From Cephalotrichum gorgonifer (Eukaryota; Ascomycota; Sordariomycetes; Microascales; Microascaceae), in assembly GCA_900312665.1 (NCBI GenBank), contig ONZQ02000014.1, positions 217,924 to 281,923 on the forward strand: a stretch of DNA of 64,000 nucleotides, given 5' to 3'. Below are positions 46,601 to 57,304 of the stretch, one piece after another (the stretch's first letter is position 1; each line of letters starts with the position of its first letter). The notes beneath the pieces were generated by a model, which saw only the letters and a list, made by a program, of their open reading frames with translations, ran no database searches and had not been told where the DNA came from. Position numbers and translations under genes: made by a program.

Positions 46601-49299
46601 AGCTAATGCGGGGTTGCGGGGGTGGAGTGGCCATCCATGACTTTGCTAGCCTCTGGAGTCTTCCTCACCGCTCCCTACATCCTTCCCCGCGGTAATGCCG
46701 GCTCCACATCCGATAGAACTCTGAAGCTCCTGAAATTTCGGAGGAACATTCCTGAGTCTGTTAGCGGCTTCAGGATCAGAGTACGAGTGATATGAGTACT
46801 TGTACTTGTAAGCATTAAACTTGAACCGGGCTTTACCTGAAGATTTTTTCTTTCTATCTGGCCGAATTTGTTGGTGCTAACATTAACAGATCTTTACGGG
46901 TTGACAGGGTGACATCCTTTCTTGCGCAGACTCGGCGGTACCCAAGGGATCCGGACAATCCGCTCCCCGGGTATGATGTAGAGCACAGGGGCACAGAAGC
47001 ACGCCATCGTTACTATTACTCGTACCTGATCGCCGTTGTCCAAGCTTGCATGGGCAAGGCCGGTGATATGTCCATACTTCAATGCTTGTACTTGGCGTAG
47101 AGGGTGTGGTTTGAACGGTACCGTGCGAGCCACAAAAATAGAACATCATAGGCATAGAAGGAACCGGAAACGTAGGAGGGTAGGAGGGTAGGAGGTCAGA
47201 GAAGGGGGCAGAAGGACGACATCGAAGCTACCCATCCCGGAAGGAAAGTCGCCGGAGTTTTCGCTCCTCGAGATCGTAGGTTCTTAGATATGCACCAAGT
47301 CATCTTCTGTCGTGCTGGACGAGCATTAGTACTCGTACAAGGACTCGCACTAGTAAGACACCCACTTGCCTGAAGAGGAGAATAATGAAGCAATTACAAT
47401 TACCTTATTGCATGTCAACATGATATGCCCATCCTTCCAAAGCACCGCTTCCATTTGCGAGTGCGAAGTAGCACTGATCGTCCGTGCCCCTGGACGCGAT
47501 AAATGAGCCAACAAGAAGTGGTCCCGTGCACGCTTGATACGATGACGACTTATCTCTCGATTATGAGCTCTGCTCGAGCCGCAGGTTGTGTCTGATTATG
47601 TGCTGCCGGTAACCATTTTACCGAGGAGTACCATGCAAGATGCTCTTATGCGGGCGCGTCCATATCTCAGGCTGCTGCGCGCTCGGCCCGGGTACCAATT
47701 TTCTTTTGCGTTCATGTATCAAACCCCAACCGGTAGAGCTCACGTTGCAACTGTGATCCTCTGGCCCACTCGGTCGTCCCCACCACCTGCTTCTATGTCT
47801 ACTCCATAGTGTGGCAGTATGAAGCTTTTCGGTCTCCCGGGTATATGTCATAGTGTGTATGTGTGGAGGCTGGACGGGGGGACATCGTACCTTCTCTCCC
47901 AACGTATAATATCTGTTATTCGTAATATCCTCGTTCGTGCTTTCCTCGAAAGTATACCGCGGAGGGGCTCTCTTGCCCTTTTTAATTTATCCACGCCCCC
48001 TTGCTTCTTGCCTCTTGCCTCCCGTGGCCCCCGGCCAACGCACGGAAACAAAGATGTTGAGAGCCGAGCTGCCCGGGATAATACCACTCCCATAATAAAC
48101 CCTCTGCGAACTGCAGGGTTATCCAGCCGTTTCTTATTTGCTCAGAAATCCGTGCGCTAACCACACTCCTACTAAACCTCTCCTCCGGGCCGCCGAGACT
48201 CACACCCGATGCGTCCAAATCCGACTCCCCATGATGTGCGAGTAGTGTATGAGTAGAAGTAACGGTGGGGAACTCGTGCTCGTACCTGTACCAGCTCCTA
48301 GGCTACTTGTCTTACCAAGATGGAACTAGTCTACTTGTACACTGGGGAATCGGTCCACCCCTCCGAAGCCGCGTTATTGCGCCAGCATCGACGACGACGC
48401 TAGACTCCCCAGCACCGATCTTCCTCGTAACTCGGACAAGTAGTTGTGCTCGGCAAATTTCCATCTCAACTTCCTCATGTATACACCCTCCAGGGTCTAG
48501 ATCAGCGCTCCATTCGGACATGCTGTGACCCCTAGCCCAGTGTTTCCGTGCATTACCAGGAATCTCGTTCCGTTCACATGGCCAAGATAACTGGCTGGTG
48601 TATGAGTGGTCGTAACGCTTCCACATGGGCCTCCTTTGCCATTAAGGATACCTCCCTCGCTGGGACGATGATCCGCCCCTACCCCCCCCCCCCCGGCCCT
48701 TGACACTCAGTCTTAGGAATTCACACACATACATCAGGCTGCTCCACCAGACCCCAGAGGAAGTATGAGTACCAACAATGCTGGGTCAACGGGAGGAGGA
48801 AAGCCGACTCCATGTCCTTTGGTAAAGTGGGGGTCCCGACGGGAACGGCGGCGGACGCTCATGCTTGGGACAAGGAAAGCTCGTCCCAAGATGTCTCCCT
48901 TAATTGTACTTGGACACCCCATCGAAGATAAAGCTCATCATACCGTCGCAGTACTGGCGCCCCTCTCTTTGTATATATTCCTCCCAAGAACCTTCCTCCT
49001 TTCCAACTCCAGTTTCCATACCCCCCCCCCCCGCGCCCCCCAACTTTCAAGAACTACGTATATATCTCTCTCTATATATATATATCGAATCCAGAGCCCT
49101 GGCCCTACCCTAGGTCGAAAACCCCACGCGTAATCCGAATCTCGTCCCCTTTCGCTCACCTGCCTCCCACCCCCCACGCTCTAGCCAATCCCACTGGGCG
49201 ATAACTCCCCTTTAGGAAGCTCAGCCAAGCCCATTCGCAGGCTAGCCACCCACATCCCACTCATCATCCCACGCCCGATCGTCACCACCAGAGTCAACA
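40652..49299. other. Gene-poor block B (8.6 kb)
   Basis: No recognisable gene was found on either strand. It is dense in TACTTGTAC/TACTCGTAC-type motifs (for example 43798-43812, 44467-44476, 44909-44918, 45084-45093, 45621-45629, 45859-45867, 46075-46083, 46797-46805, 47017-47025, 47329-47338 and 48332-48340). Two open frames of 240 and 137 codons occur but lack ATG starts or family features. No LTR, transposase or tRNA was recognised. The last ~400 bp are pyrimidine-rich and form the likely promoter of the dehydrogenase gene. Confidence 0.5.
46075..46090. repeat. Inverted repeat GTACAA-gtat-TTGTAC
   Basis: A perfect 6-bp stem with a 4-nt loop is formed by two facing copies of the dispersed motif. 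It lies in gene-poor block B. Confidence 0.8.
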
Positions 49300-51103
49300 A
49301 TGGCCCCCGCCGCGATGGTCGAGGTCACTGAGACCGTATCAGCTACTTCGCCCGTACGTGGATCGAAGCCTACTAAGTCGACCGTTAGTGCCTCGGTACT
49401 GTATGGCCCGAGGGATCTACGATTGGTGAGTGCCTCCTTCCTTACGCCCCCCTCCATCGCGCCTTCCACATCCCGCCCCCACGAGGCTAGATCCGATCGT
49501 TACTACCCGGCCTGGGGCGTATCTCCATTCCCTTGTCCCTTCCCCGCTAGATCCCGCGCGGGCCAAACGGTCAAACGGAAGCAAGGCGGCTCCCTAGGCC
49601 CCCAATATCTACCTTGTACGGGGTTAGAGTGGGCCTTGTGGTTACACAGACCAGACGGCCCTTGCCTCTTTCCCCAGATCCAGGAGCTCCTGTGGCGTGA
49701 CCAACTCAACTGGGTCAAAACTGTGGAAGGAGCCAGTCAGGGACGGCGAGGCATTTCTTCCCTCCCGGAAGGAGAACCCAGAGAAAGTGCTGCAATGAAC
49801 ATTACTAACACGGTTGTTCGATAGGAGGAGAGAACGATTGAGGCTCCTGGCGCTGGCGAGCTTCAGATCGCTGTCAGGTCAACTGGCATTTGCGGCTCGG
49901 ATGTGTCGTACTTCAAGAAGTTTGCCAATGGTGACCTACGTGCTGTCCATCCCCTGTCGCTGGGCCACGAGTCTTCCGGCGTCGTGGTCGGCGTCGGTCC
50001 GCAAGTCAAGGGATTCAACCTTGGGGATAGGGTTGCTCTCGAGGTCGGCGTCCCTTGCGACACGTGCACCATTTGCAGGAAAGGTCGTTACAACCTTTGC
50101 AAGAAGCTTCGGTTCCGGAGCAGCGCTAAGAGCGTCCCTCATTATCAAGGCACTCTCCAAGAGAGGATCAACCACCCGGCGCAGTGGTGTCACAAGTGAG
50201 TATTTCTCTAACCCGGCTCCGCTTTTTGAGCTACTCATTTTCAATGACCTCGCCCGGCTTACACTGGTGCATTACAGGCTCCCTGACCATGTTTCTTTCG
50301 ACGCCGCTGCTCTCCTAGAGCCCCTTTCGGTTGCCCTCCATGCCGTGAACCGAGCCACCCCGGCCCCGGGGTCGACGGCGCTGGTTATCGGTGCGGGCAC
50401 CGTTGGGCTACTCACCGCCATCATGGCCCAGCAAGCAGGGTGCACCAGAGTTACCATTGCCGATGTCGACAAGGGCCGAGTTGATTATGCCATCTCCCAG
50501 GGCTTTGCTACCCACGGCTTTGTCGTTCCGAAGACCTCTGTTGCATCATCTGCCTGCTCCTCCGTGTGCTGCGGGGAGTCGGACTCCGGCACGTCTACCC
50601 CATCCTCCGGGATCATGACGCCGGCGAGCATATACAGTCAGCTGGAGGGTGCTAGGAGGTTAGCCCAGGATATGCTGGCGGTGACCAGTGACTCGAATGG
50701 CTTTTCCCTTGACGAGGATGACGACGAAGACGGAGTTGACATCAGCTTCGAATGCACAGGGAAGGAGGTGTGCATGCACACTAGCCTCTATGCGACGAAG
50801 TGTGGCGGGAAGGTTATCATGGTCGGCATGGGAACACCAATTCAGACCCTACCGCTTTCGGCTGCGCACCTCAGAGAAGTGGACATATTGGGCATCTTCC
50901 GATATGCCAACACGTACAAGCCGAGCATTCGGATCCTCAGCAACCAAGGAAAGGGTATGGGCGGGTTTAAGCTCCCAAGCCTGGACGCCATGGTCACTCA
51001 CCGAATCAAGGGCCTGGAGAATGCCAAGGAGGCCTTTGAGCTGGCGAGTCGGACGTCCGATGACAATGGAAACCTGGTGCTCAAGGTTGTCATCGAGGCC
51101 TAA
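49300..51103 (+). CDS. Zinc-dependent medium-chain dehydrogenase (sorbitol/xylitol dehydrogenase-like)
   Basis: This is an NAD(P)-dependent polyol or alcohol dehydrogenase of the MDR superfamily. Exons 49300-49425, 49825-50195 and 50278-51103 give 440 aa; the first intron is long (399 bp). Catalytic zinc ligands are Cys65 (STGICGSDVSYF), His90-Glu91 (SLGHESSG) and probably Glu180 (LLEPLSVALHA). The structural zinc lobe is Cys120, 123, 126 and 134 (VPCDTCTICRKGRYNLC). The cofactor loop is VIGAGTVGLL (Gly204-x-Gly206-x-x-Gly209), with Asp in TIADVD favouring NAD. RFRSSAKSVPHYQGTLQERI fits polyol dehydrogenases. Residues ~250-318 form a Ser/Cys/Asp-rich insertion that makes the protein ~70 residues longer than usual. 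It stands alone beside gene-poor block B. The exact substrate (sorbitol, xylitol, arabinitol or other) cannot be told from sequence. Confidence 0.88.
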
Positions 51104-52181
51104 GTGCATGAGGAACGAGGGGTTCATCCACGGCTTGGGCTCCAAATCAAGATGCTTCGGATCTTGTGGTTTTGCGAACATACCAACCCCAATACAATAA
51201 CGCGGCAACGAAATCTGATAGACGGCTCAGGAGTTTCGGATTCGAGGTTGATTCGAGGTTGGTCGATCTGTTTCACGACAACTCTTGGTGTTAATCTCCA
51301 GAGCGACCAACCTTCTCTCTGATGATGTGTGGTGACCACTCTATGGCCTGAACATGGAGGTGCCTTGCCATTGATGTGTCAAGAGGGTAGAAGGGGTAAC
51401 GGCTGTTTCCATTTTTTTTTTCGTTTCTTTTTTTTGTCATAGAATGAAGTCTTTTTTTGGGGGGAATTGAAACTATGCTGCGTGGTCGTTTTTGCTTTGA
51501 TTCCAGAAAAGGGGCTGGCCCTTTTACAATGGCACGTTACCGCGTTTCTTTATCTATCGGACTCTATGAGTGGGGATATAGAGAGAAAGGCAGTATTCGG
51601 GAATTATTCATGACTTTTTTCTTCCTTCTTCTTTCTTTCTTCTTCATATTTTCTTTTCGTCTCTTCCCTTCTCCTTTCTTTCTCTTCTTCCCTTATCCCC
51701 TTAGTTGTTTAGTACACGGAGACGAGCTAGATAGATTGGCGATAGGGAAGGAATGTGGGCAGTAGCTGATTTAAGTCAAGTTTCCATAATTAGCCAGATC
51801 GTTCATATCATTAAGTGCGGGCATCAAGGCATGAGCCTGAGCCTTTGCCAATTCATCAGTGAATGGATCGCTGCCATCGCAAGGTACCGACGCGATACAG
51901 GCCGCGTAGTACGAACCCCTCCTTTTTCCCTGATGCAACGCCAGCGATATGCGACTACCTACTCCTCCATGTCATGTAATGTCATGTAATGTCAGGTAAC
52001 TGAATTATATCGTAGGTAGGCATACCAAAACAAGCCACTCTCGCTCGCTACGTCCCATCTTGAAATCCATCCATCCCGTAACGCCTCACCCCCGCCAGAA
52101 ATGACCGCGCGCAATGACAAGGGGAACGTATAATGCCTCGCTCTCCCTATCTCCCTATCTACCCCCCCCCCCCCCTTTTCT
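51104..52181. other. Convergent intergenic region dehydrogenase / CSN6
   Basis: This is 1.08 kb of 3' flank with T-rich tracts (51410-51440 and 51615-51710) and a long C-run before 52176. No gene is supported. Confidence 0.55.
51971..51999. repeat. Decamer tandem repeat GTCATGTAAT
   Basis: Two perfect copies and a partial third copy (GTCAGGTAA) lie head to tail in the 3' flank of the dehydrogenase gene. Confidence 0.8.
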
Positions 52182-53532
52182 CTACAAAATCATATCCCTC
52201 CCCTCTCCCATGAAATGGGCAAACCTCGCCGCGTCGGGCGGGAACTCCATATTCTTCGAGCGATGCTTCGCGCCCTCGATGATCCGTACCTTCTGGTTGA
52301 TGGCCTCGGCGCCTAGGGTGTTCTGCAGCACGTCGTTGAGAAGCGAGACGAGGTGGACGTCGTTCTTCTCGCGGAGGAGCTCCTCGTGGAAGGCCTTCTC
52401 GTCCGAGGGGACGATGAGGTCGAGGCGGGAGACAAGGGCCTGGATCTGGCGGAGGATGGTGTTGGAGGGGGCGGCGCGGGGGCTGTCGGCGTCGGTCATG
52501 GCCTCGGGGGCGGCATCGCCGTCGCCGGCCTTGTAGGAGGCCGGGAGCTGGTCCAGGTACTTATGGATGACCTGGATGCGGGACTGGAGCATCTTGATGG
52601 CGTTGGCTTTGGCGGTGAGGGAGCTTATCATCTCCTCCTCCTCGCGGGTGAGCAGGACGTCGGGTGGGGGCGACGGCGCCGCCGCCGCAGCGGCAGTCTC
52701 GTCCTCGGGGTCGGCGGCCAGGCGCCGCTTGGAGCTACCCTTATCTTCCGCGGGGCCAGCCTGGAAGCTGTCCTTGCGTTCGATTGCCGCGGCGTTTCCA
52801 CCTCCGCGGGCGACGAAGTCCATGCTTATCATTTCGGCGTCGCCGGCCTCGACTGCATACCGGAGCTCGCGGAACTTGAGCTTCAGCGCGGGGTCCGGGT
52901 CCTCCATCTTCTGGTCCTCGCCGTCCTGGTCATCATCGGCCTCATAGTTGCTCTCGTAGATGGAGAGGGGCAGCTTGGCGCCGACAGAGTGGTGGGCGAC
53001 CTCGTCCGGGTGGAAGCCGAGGAGGAGGCACGCGTCGTTCTGCTCGAGCATGGCTGTGTGGGTCGGTAGGAGGTCGGGTGTGGGGCCGTTGTTGGCTATG
53101 AGGGTGTACCATCCGACTAGATCTAGCTTTTGGTCCTTGTGTACGATCCTGACTATGGGTTTTGTCCTGTGTTAGTCGCGAACCTGTAGCTGGAAGCGGG
53201 GGCCATGTGGGGAGAGGGAGATACCGGAGCTTCGGCCCCGGGCGACGTTACATACATTGCTCAAGCCTGCTGAGGAACCTCGGGTGGTCAAGAGAGTATG
53301 CTAAGGGCTCCTCTGGAGTGGATATGGTGTTGCACTCAAAGGCATGCTCGATGGTGATCTCCCTGCCATTGTGCTGGCCGAGGAGGGCGCCCATAATGGG
53401 CCCAGGCTGTGACCGTAGGGTGTGTCTTGTGATGTAATCAGATATGGTAAGGAGGACGAGAGGGTGCAAGATCACTTGTGTATCGGACGGCTGATGGCTG
53501 CTAAGCAGCGGGTTGGGGGACGGGGCAGCCAT
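52182..53532 (-). CDS. CSN6: COP9 signalosome subunit 6 (MPN- domain)
   Basis: This is a subunit of the COP9 signalosome, the complex that removes Nedd8 from cullins. Exons 53532-53252 and 53166-52182 give 421 aa. The donor GTAACG is preferred over the nearby GTATGT because only it keeps frame across the join (EQC-MTKPIVRIVHKD). The MPN domain runs from VILHPLVLLTISDYITRHTL through PGPIMGALLGQHNGREITIE, AFECNT, RFLSRLEQ, LDLVGWYTL and NDACLLLGFHPDE. It lacks the JAMM metal ligands, as expected for CSN6 (the catalytic partner is CSN5). The C-terminal half holds an Ala/Pro-rich linker, a helical region (MISSLTAKANAIKMLQSRIQ, VIHKYLDQLP) and LVSLLNDVLQNTLGAEAINQ. The start is the first true ATG (53530-53532). 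It diverges from the next gene. Confidence 0.94.
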
Positions 53533-54447
53533 CTTGGAGGTGACTTTGGAGGAATCCAGAACAAGCTGAAGCTGTGACCGGTTGCAGGAGCCTGGATCTG
53601 ACAATTGGGGGTGGCGAATGGATTGGTTGGATAGGTACTAAAGGAAGAAACAGAAGGAAGGAGAAATAGGTGCAGAGAGGTTATGCGCAGCTTGAGCTAG
53701 AGCTGATGATGAGGATGGCCCAGGTTAGGTTGGAGGTCGTTGGTGGGGTGGTTCAAATGGTGGGGAAGGTGCCTGGTTGGTCTGCTGACTAATATTTGCG
53801 ACAGCTTAACCAGGATCCTAGAGCTGTTCAGTGCTAAGCTGGGGTGAGCTTTCTATCATCAGCCGACAACATCTTTTTGCTTCGGGAATATCATACCGCC
53901 TCACCCTAGTCTGCCGAATTATCTGGGCACTTGATTTACAATCCTTGATAGAATACCATGTCCTCTTCTGCACCTAACAGTCTAGCTTCCTGCTTCGGGA
54001 TGGACAAGGGCAAGCTGCAGCTGCCTGCTCACCAGCAGAAGCAGACTATGTGCTTGATAATGGGAACTCTATCAAAGATAGGTCCTGCCTGGATCAAAGA
54101 CTATCTTTTCTCCAAATGGCTCTCGCATGCGTGGCTTTCTATATACTACGGATTATCCACCAAACAATACTCTTCCCAGTCCCGTGCCATCTCTGCTTTG
54201 CCTCTTGTCCGTGATTCTGACCTCAGGCGATGAAAGGAGAATTCACGCCTCTGAGTATCAAGTGATGACTCTCTCAGGTTTGCTTGCACCTATTGGTTAT
54301 CCTGCACTCCTCACCTCCTCTATATTCTTCGAAATACAAATATCCAAGTGGAAATCATCTCCTCTGCTCGCTCTCTCCTTCTCCCCTCCATCCAGACATA
54401 CCTCAGAATCACCAAAGTCACATACTCGGCCGCAAGGTGCAGCATAT
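53533..54447. other. Divergent promoter region CSN6 / unknown protein
   Basis: This is about 0.9 kb. The downstream gene's frame stays open back to an ATG at 54127, but codon use there is AT-rich and unlike the gene body, so I treat it as leader. No separate gene is seen. Confidence 0.45.
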
Positions 54448-56784
54448 ATGTTCTCTCTTCTGCTTTCCGCTGAGGATGACATCTCCATTCCTATGGACAC
54501 ATCAGAACCAAATTCTGCAGCAAGTTCTCATAACTCTTCTCTGACGGGAGCAGCAACAGCAACAGCCCCAGTGCCTCCGGCGCTCCTACAGTTCCCTCAA
54601 GCTCCACAGTCTTCTCCCTATCATCCTCCTCCCCCCCTTCCCTCTTTCCATCCTCCACCTCCTCTTCCGCCGGCATCATCATCTAGTCATATTGGCATAT
54701 CTACTGCTGTGACTAGTCTGCCTCCGCAACATGCATTCACTGCTGCAAGGCAGCCGGAATCTCTCAAGAGATGTGATGACGACGTCCAGTTTGTTTCCGA
54801 GAAGCCGGTAAAGCGAAGGAGGCTGGAATCTCCAGCACCCTCCAGCCCTGTGGGCACCCGGCAACAACAACTGATAACGAGGTCCCCTCAAACAGCACCG
54901 CCACATCCACCTATTCCCAAGGCCGAGGGGGGACGGGAAGCAGGATGTTTAGCACCTCCAATTTCGAACCACTCGCACACATCAGCCGCCGCTCCTGAGA
55001 ATAACCCTAAGCCTGGCGAGACGGATGCGGCAGAAAGCGGAAAGTCACTTCCATCCCTGGACAACTATGTGTTCCCGACACGCTTCCCCAGAGATCCAAC
55101 CATCTGCCGTCGGAGCTCTCCTCAAATATCGCCCAAACAGATCCCGGACACGATCCGTCCGAGTCTCTTGCAGAGGACGAACTCCCAGCCCATCACCTCT
55201 TCGTCTGAAGAGAGTATGGGGCCAGCACTAGATGCGCCAAGCGGCGCCGTCGACGACGGGGATGTCGGAAAAAATGCTCCTGAGAATGGGATTGCCCCTC
55301 CTCCAGCATTGGTGGATCACAAGGTACCTTCGAATGGAAACATGGAGCCGGCGGCGGCAGGGGGCAATAGATATGTCACTCAGCAGGAAAAGCCGGTGGA
55401 TCAAGCACCCAACCCGCAGGCAGAAGTTCTTTGTCCCAGTCGGGAGACGTCCGCTCTTGCGATCTCGTCCAGGGGCGGACGACCTGCGACTAACAGCTCA
55501 CGCAACCTGCCTGTCGTTCTTCACGCCCTGCCTAGTTCCCAAGAGCGGCCTCGTCAACATGAGCACACAGGGCCAACGGTATCATCCCCAACCACGCCTC
55601 CGAGTGGGCAATCGAATTCATGGCTCCCTGACCCGGCCACCACACCTCAGCAACACAACCCCGTCGTCTCCATCGGTCTTCCTCCCAGCGCCCCGTCACC
55701 CAGGCCTCAAATCCCCACGGCGGGGGAGACATTGCCCTATTCAGACCACACATCGCCCGTCAACACGGCTCCTGGGACGCCCAGGCGGGGGAGGCAACCT
55801 GACGTGCCTCTACCAGGTGCCAATTTTACAGTTGCGCAGCCAATGGGAGTTCGTAGACACCCCGGGCTACCACCGCATATTCAAACGCAGGGTCAGACAC
55901 AGATGCACTCTCAGTCACATGGCCAGAGCCACCATCTTATTGGGAACCACCCTCCGGGCTCTGGACAATCCAAAGGGCCTTGCGCTATTTGCGCTGCTCG
56001 TCGACAGCAGGTAGCATGTCAAAAGGCGGCGCTTGGGGGTATGGGCGGAGCTATGGGCGCATTCTCTCCTGCAGGGATGCCTCCTGGGTCCATGCCATCG
56101 CACACACACGCAGCTGCGCCCAACGGTGCCGGCTACAACGTTGTTTTCGTCCCAACGCCTATGCAGGGGCAGGGCTTCCCGGCGGGTAGTCAATTCGCCG
56201 GCCATCCTAACCCAAACGCGAATTTGCCTGGCGCGATGGGGCTGTCGTCTCACCCATGCGCGTTGAACCCGCAGCAAGCGGTCATGGTCGCTCCTACACA
56301 TCAATCCCAGACTACCACACATACCGGCCAGCCCTCCATGATGGGCCAGAGCCAGGATCAGCTCCAGCAGGCACTGCCCCGGCCCGAACCGCGGGTCTTC
56401 CCACAGCAGGGCCAGCCCTCGAGGAGGCTCCCCCATCAGGAGCACAGTCCCGGGAAGCACATCATTGTCGACATTGCCGACACCGCTATGGAGGTCTTCC
56501 CGTTCGCAAAAGTCGCCAAGCGGCACAACGTTGCCATCGACAAGGTGAGGAATATCTTCGACGCCGTCGTCGCCGTCCCATTCCTCCGCGTGCCGACGGA
56601 TAAGCGGCGGGCGGGCAAGGTCGGGCAGGAGAGGGTGAAGAAGTATCTCATGGTGAAGAAGGACCTAAAGAAACAGGCGGGAGAGAGGGGCGAGAGCGGG
56701 CAGGTTTCGGCTTATGATGTTGCAAGGTCGATGGGGCCGAAAGCGCCCGGCGGACGGGCTGATGGGTTTCCGGGGCCGTGGTAG
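54448..56784 (+). CDS. Conserved fungal protein with disordered body and C-terminal HTH-like domain
   Basis: I do not recognise a named family. With the ATG at 54448 it has 778 aa; an in-frame ATG at 54127 would add 107 residues, and MDTSEPN at 54493 is another candidate start. Most of the protein is disordered and rich in Pro, Ser and Gln. A small Cys motif, GPCAICAARRQQVACQKAA, sits about two thirds along, followed by a Gly/Met/Pro/His-rich stretch. The last ~100 residues are ordered: IVDIADTAMEVFPFAKVAKR then HNVAIDKVRNIFDAVVAVPF and a basic helix (RVKKYLMVKKDLKKQ). The 'FAKVAKRHNV--DKV' segment looks like a helix-turn-helix, and a nuclear or chromatin role is possible, but that is inference. 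A basic KPVKRRRLE segment could be a nuclear signal. Confidence 0.75.
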   Translation: MFSLLLSAEDDISIPMDTSEPNSAASSHNSSLTGAATATAPVPPALLQFPQAPQSSPYHPPPPLPSFHPPPPLPPASSSSHIGISTAVTSLPPQHAFTAARQPESLKRCDDDVQFVSEKPVKRRRLESPAPSSPVGTRQQQLITRSPQTAPPHPPIPKAEGGREAGCLAPPISNHSHTSAAAPENNPKPGETDAAESGKSLPSLDNYVFPTRFPRDPTICRRSSPQISPKQIPDTIRPSLLQRTNSQPITSSSEESMGPALDAPSGAVDDGDVGKNAPENGIAPPPALVDHKVPSNGNMEPAAAGGNRYVTQQEKPVDQAPNPQAEVLCPSRETSALAISSRGGRPATNSSRNLPVVLHALPSSQERPRQHEHTGPTVSSPTTPPSGQSNSWLPDPATTPQQHNPVVSIGLPPSAPSPRPQIPTAGETLPYSDHTSPVNTAPGTPRRGRQPDVPLPGANFTVAQPMGVRRHPGLPPHIQTQGQTQMHSQSHGQSHHLIGNHPPGSGQSKGPCAICAARRQQVACQKAALGGMGGAMGAFSPAGMPPGSMPSHTHAAAPNGAGYNVVFVPTPMQGQGFPAGSQFAGHPNPNANLPGAMGLSSHPCALNPQQAVMVAPTHQSQTTTHTGQPSMMGQSQDQLQQALPRPEPRVFPQQGQPSRRLPHQEHSPGKHIIVDIADTAMEVFPFAKVAKRHNVAIDKVRNIFDAVVAVPFLRVPTDKRRAGKVGQERVKKYLMVKKDLKKQAGERGESGQVSAYDVARSMGPKAPGGRADGFPGPW

Positions 56785-56926
56785 TACGAAACTCCCCCTC
56801 CCGCCACCACCTCGTGTGTCATGTACTTTTTCTTTTCTTTCACTTGGTATCTTCAGGGGCCGTCCGACACCTTTTCACTCTGGTTCCTTCTAGATCGTTA
56901 ACGGGGGCCTGTGGGCATAGTCTAGC

Positions 56927-57304
56927 CTAATACCCCCAACTTACCACATCGCTCTCATCTCTAACCATGCCCCTCTCCGCCGCCAGGATCTCGCTCATCT
57001 TCGCCCTCTGCCACCCGACCAACCTCATCACCTCGCCGGTCAGCGCCTCGACTCGCGCCTCGTCGCCCGCCCTCCGCGCCTCCAGAAGTTTCACGATGAG
57101 AGCGGCGTGGCGGGCCTCGTACTCGTTCGCGAGCTGGCGCGTCCGCCTGCCCGCGTCGCAAGCCGCGCAGGTGTCGTATAGGCGGTGCCGGTCCCAAGTT
57201 ACGACGTTGCAGGGGAGGCCGTCGCTGGGGTTGAACTGGGGGCAGTGGGATATGTGTTCGAGGACGTGGCCGCAGGACAGCTGCGTTACTATTCCGTGGC
57301 ACAT
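56927..57304 (-). CDS. Small Cys/His protein (hypothetical)
   Basis: This is an unrecognised 125-aa protein. The only in-frame ATG (57302-57304) gives MCHGIVTQLSCGHVLEHISH; upstream extension of the frame begins at a GTG and is low complexity. Cys and His residues (MCH, SCGH, HCPQF, LPCNVV, DTCAACDAG) could form one or two zinc sites. A long helix with coiled-coil character follows (RQLANEYEARHAALIVKLLE, then EVMRLVGWQRAKMSEILAAE). Small fungal proteins starting MC--x(n)-CGH are common and uncharacterised. It is convergent with the preceding gene, whose stop is only 142 bp away. Confidence 0.7.
   Translation of the reverse strand: MCHGIVTQLSCGHVLEHISHCPQFNPSDGLPCNVVTWDRHRLYDTCAACDAGRRTRQLANEYEARHAALIVKLLEARRAGDEARVEALTGEVMRLVGWQRAKMSEILAAERGMVRDESDVVSWGY

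Noticed and set aside
53250..53255. GTATGT as the CSN6 intron donor
   Set aside because: Using it with the only good acceptor creates a stop at the join; the GTAACG site four bases on keeps frame.
54127..54447. N-terminal extension of the HTH-like protein
   Set aside because: The frame is open with an ATG at 54127, but base and codon use differ from the gene body; treated as leader until transcript data say otherwise.
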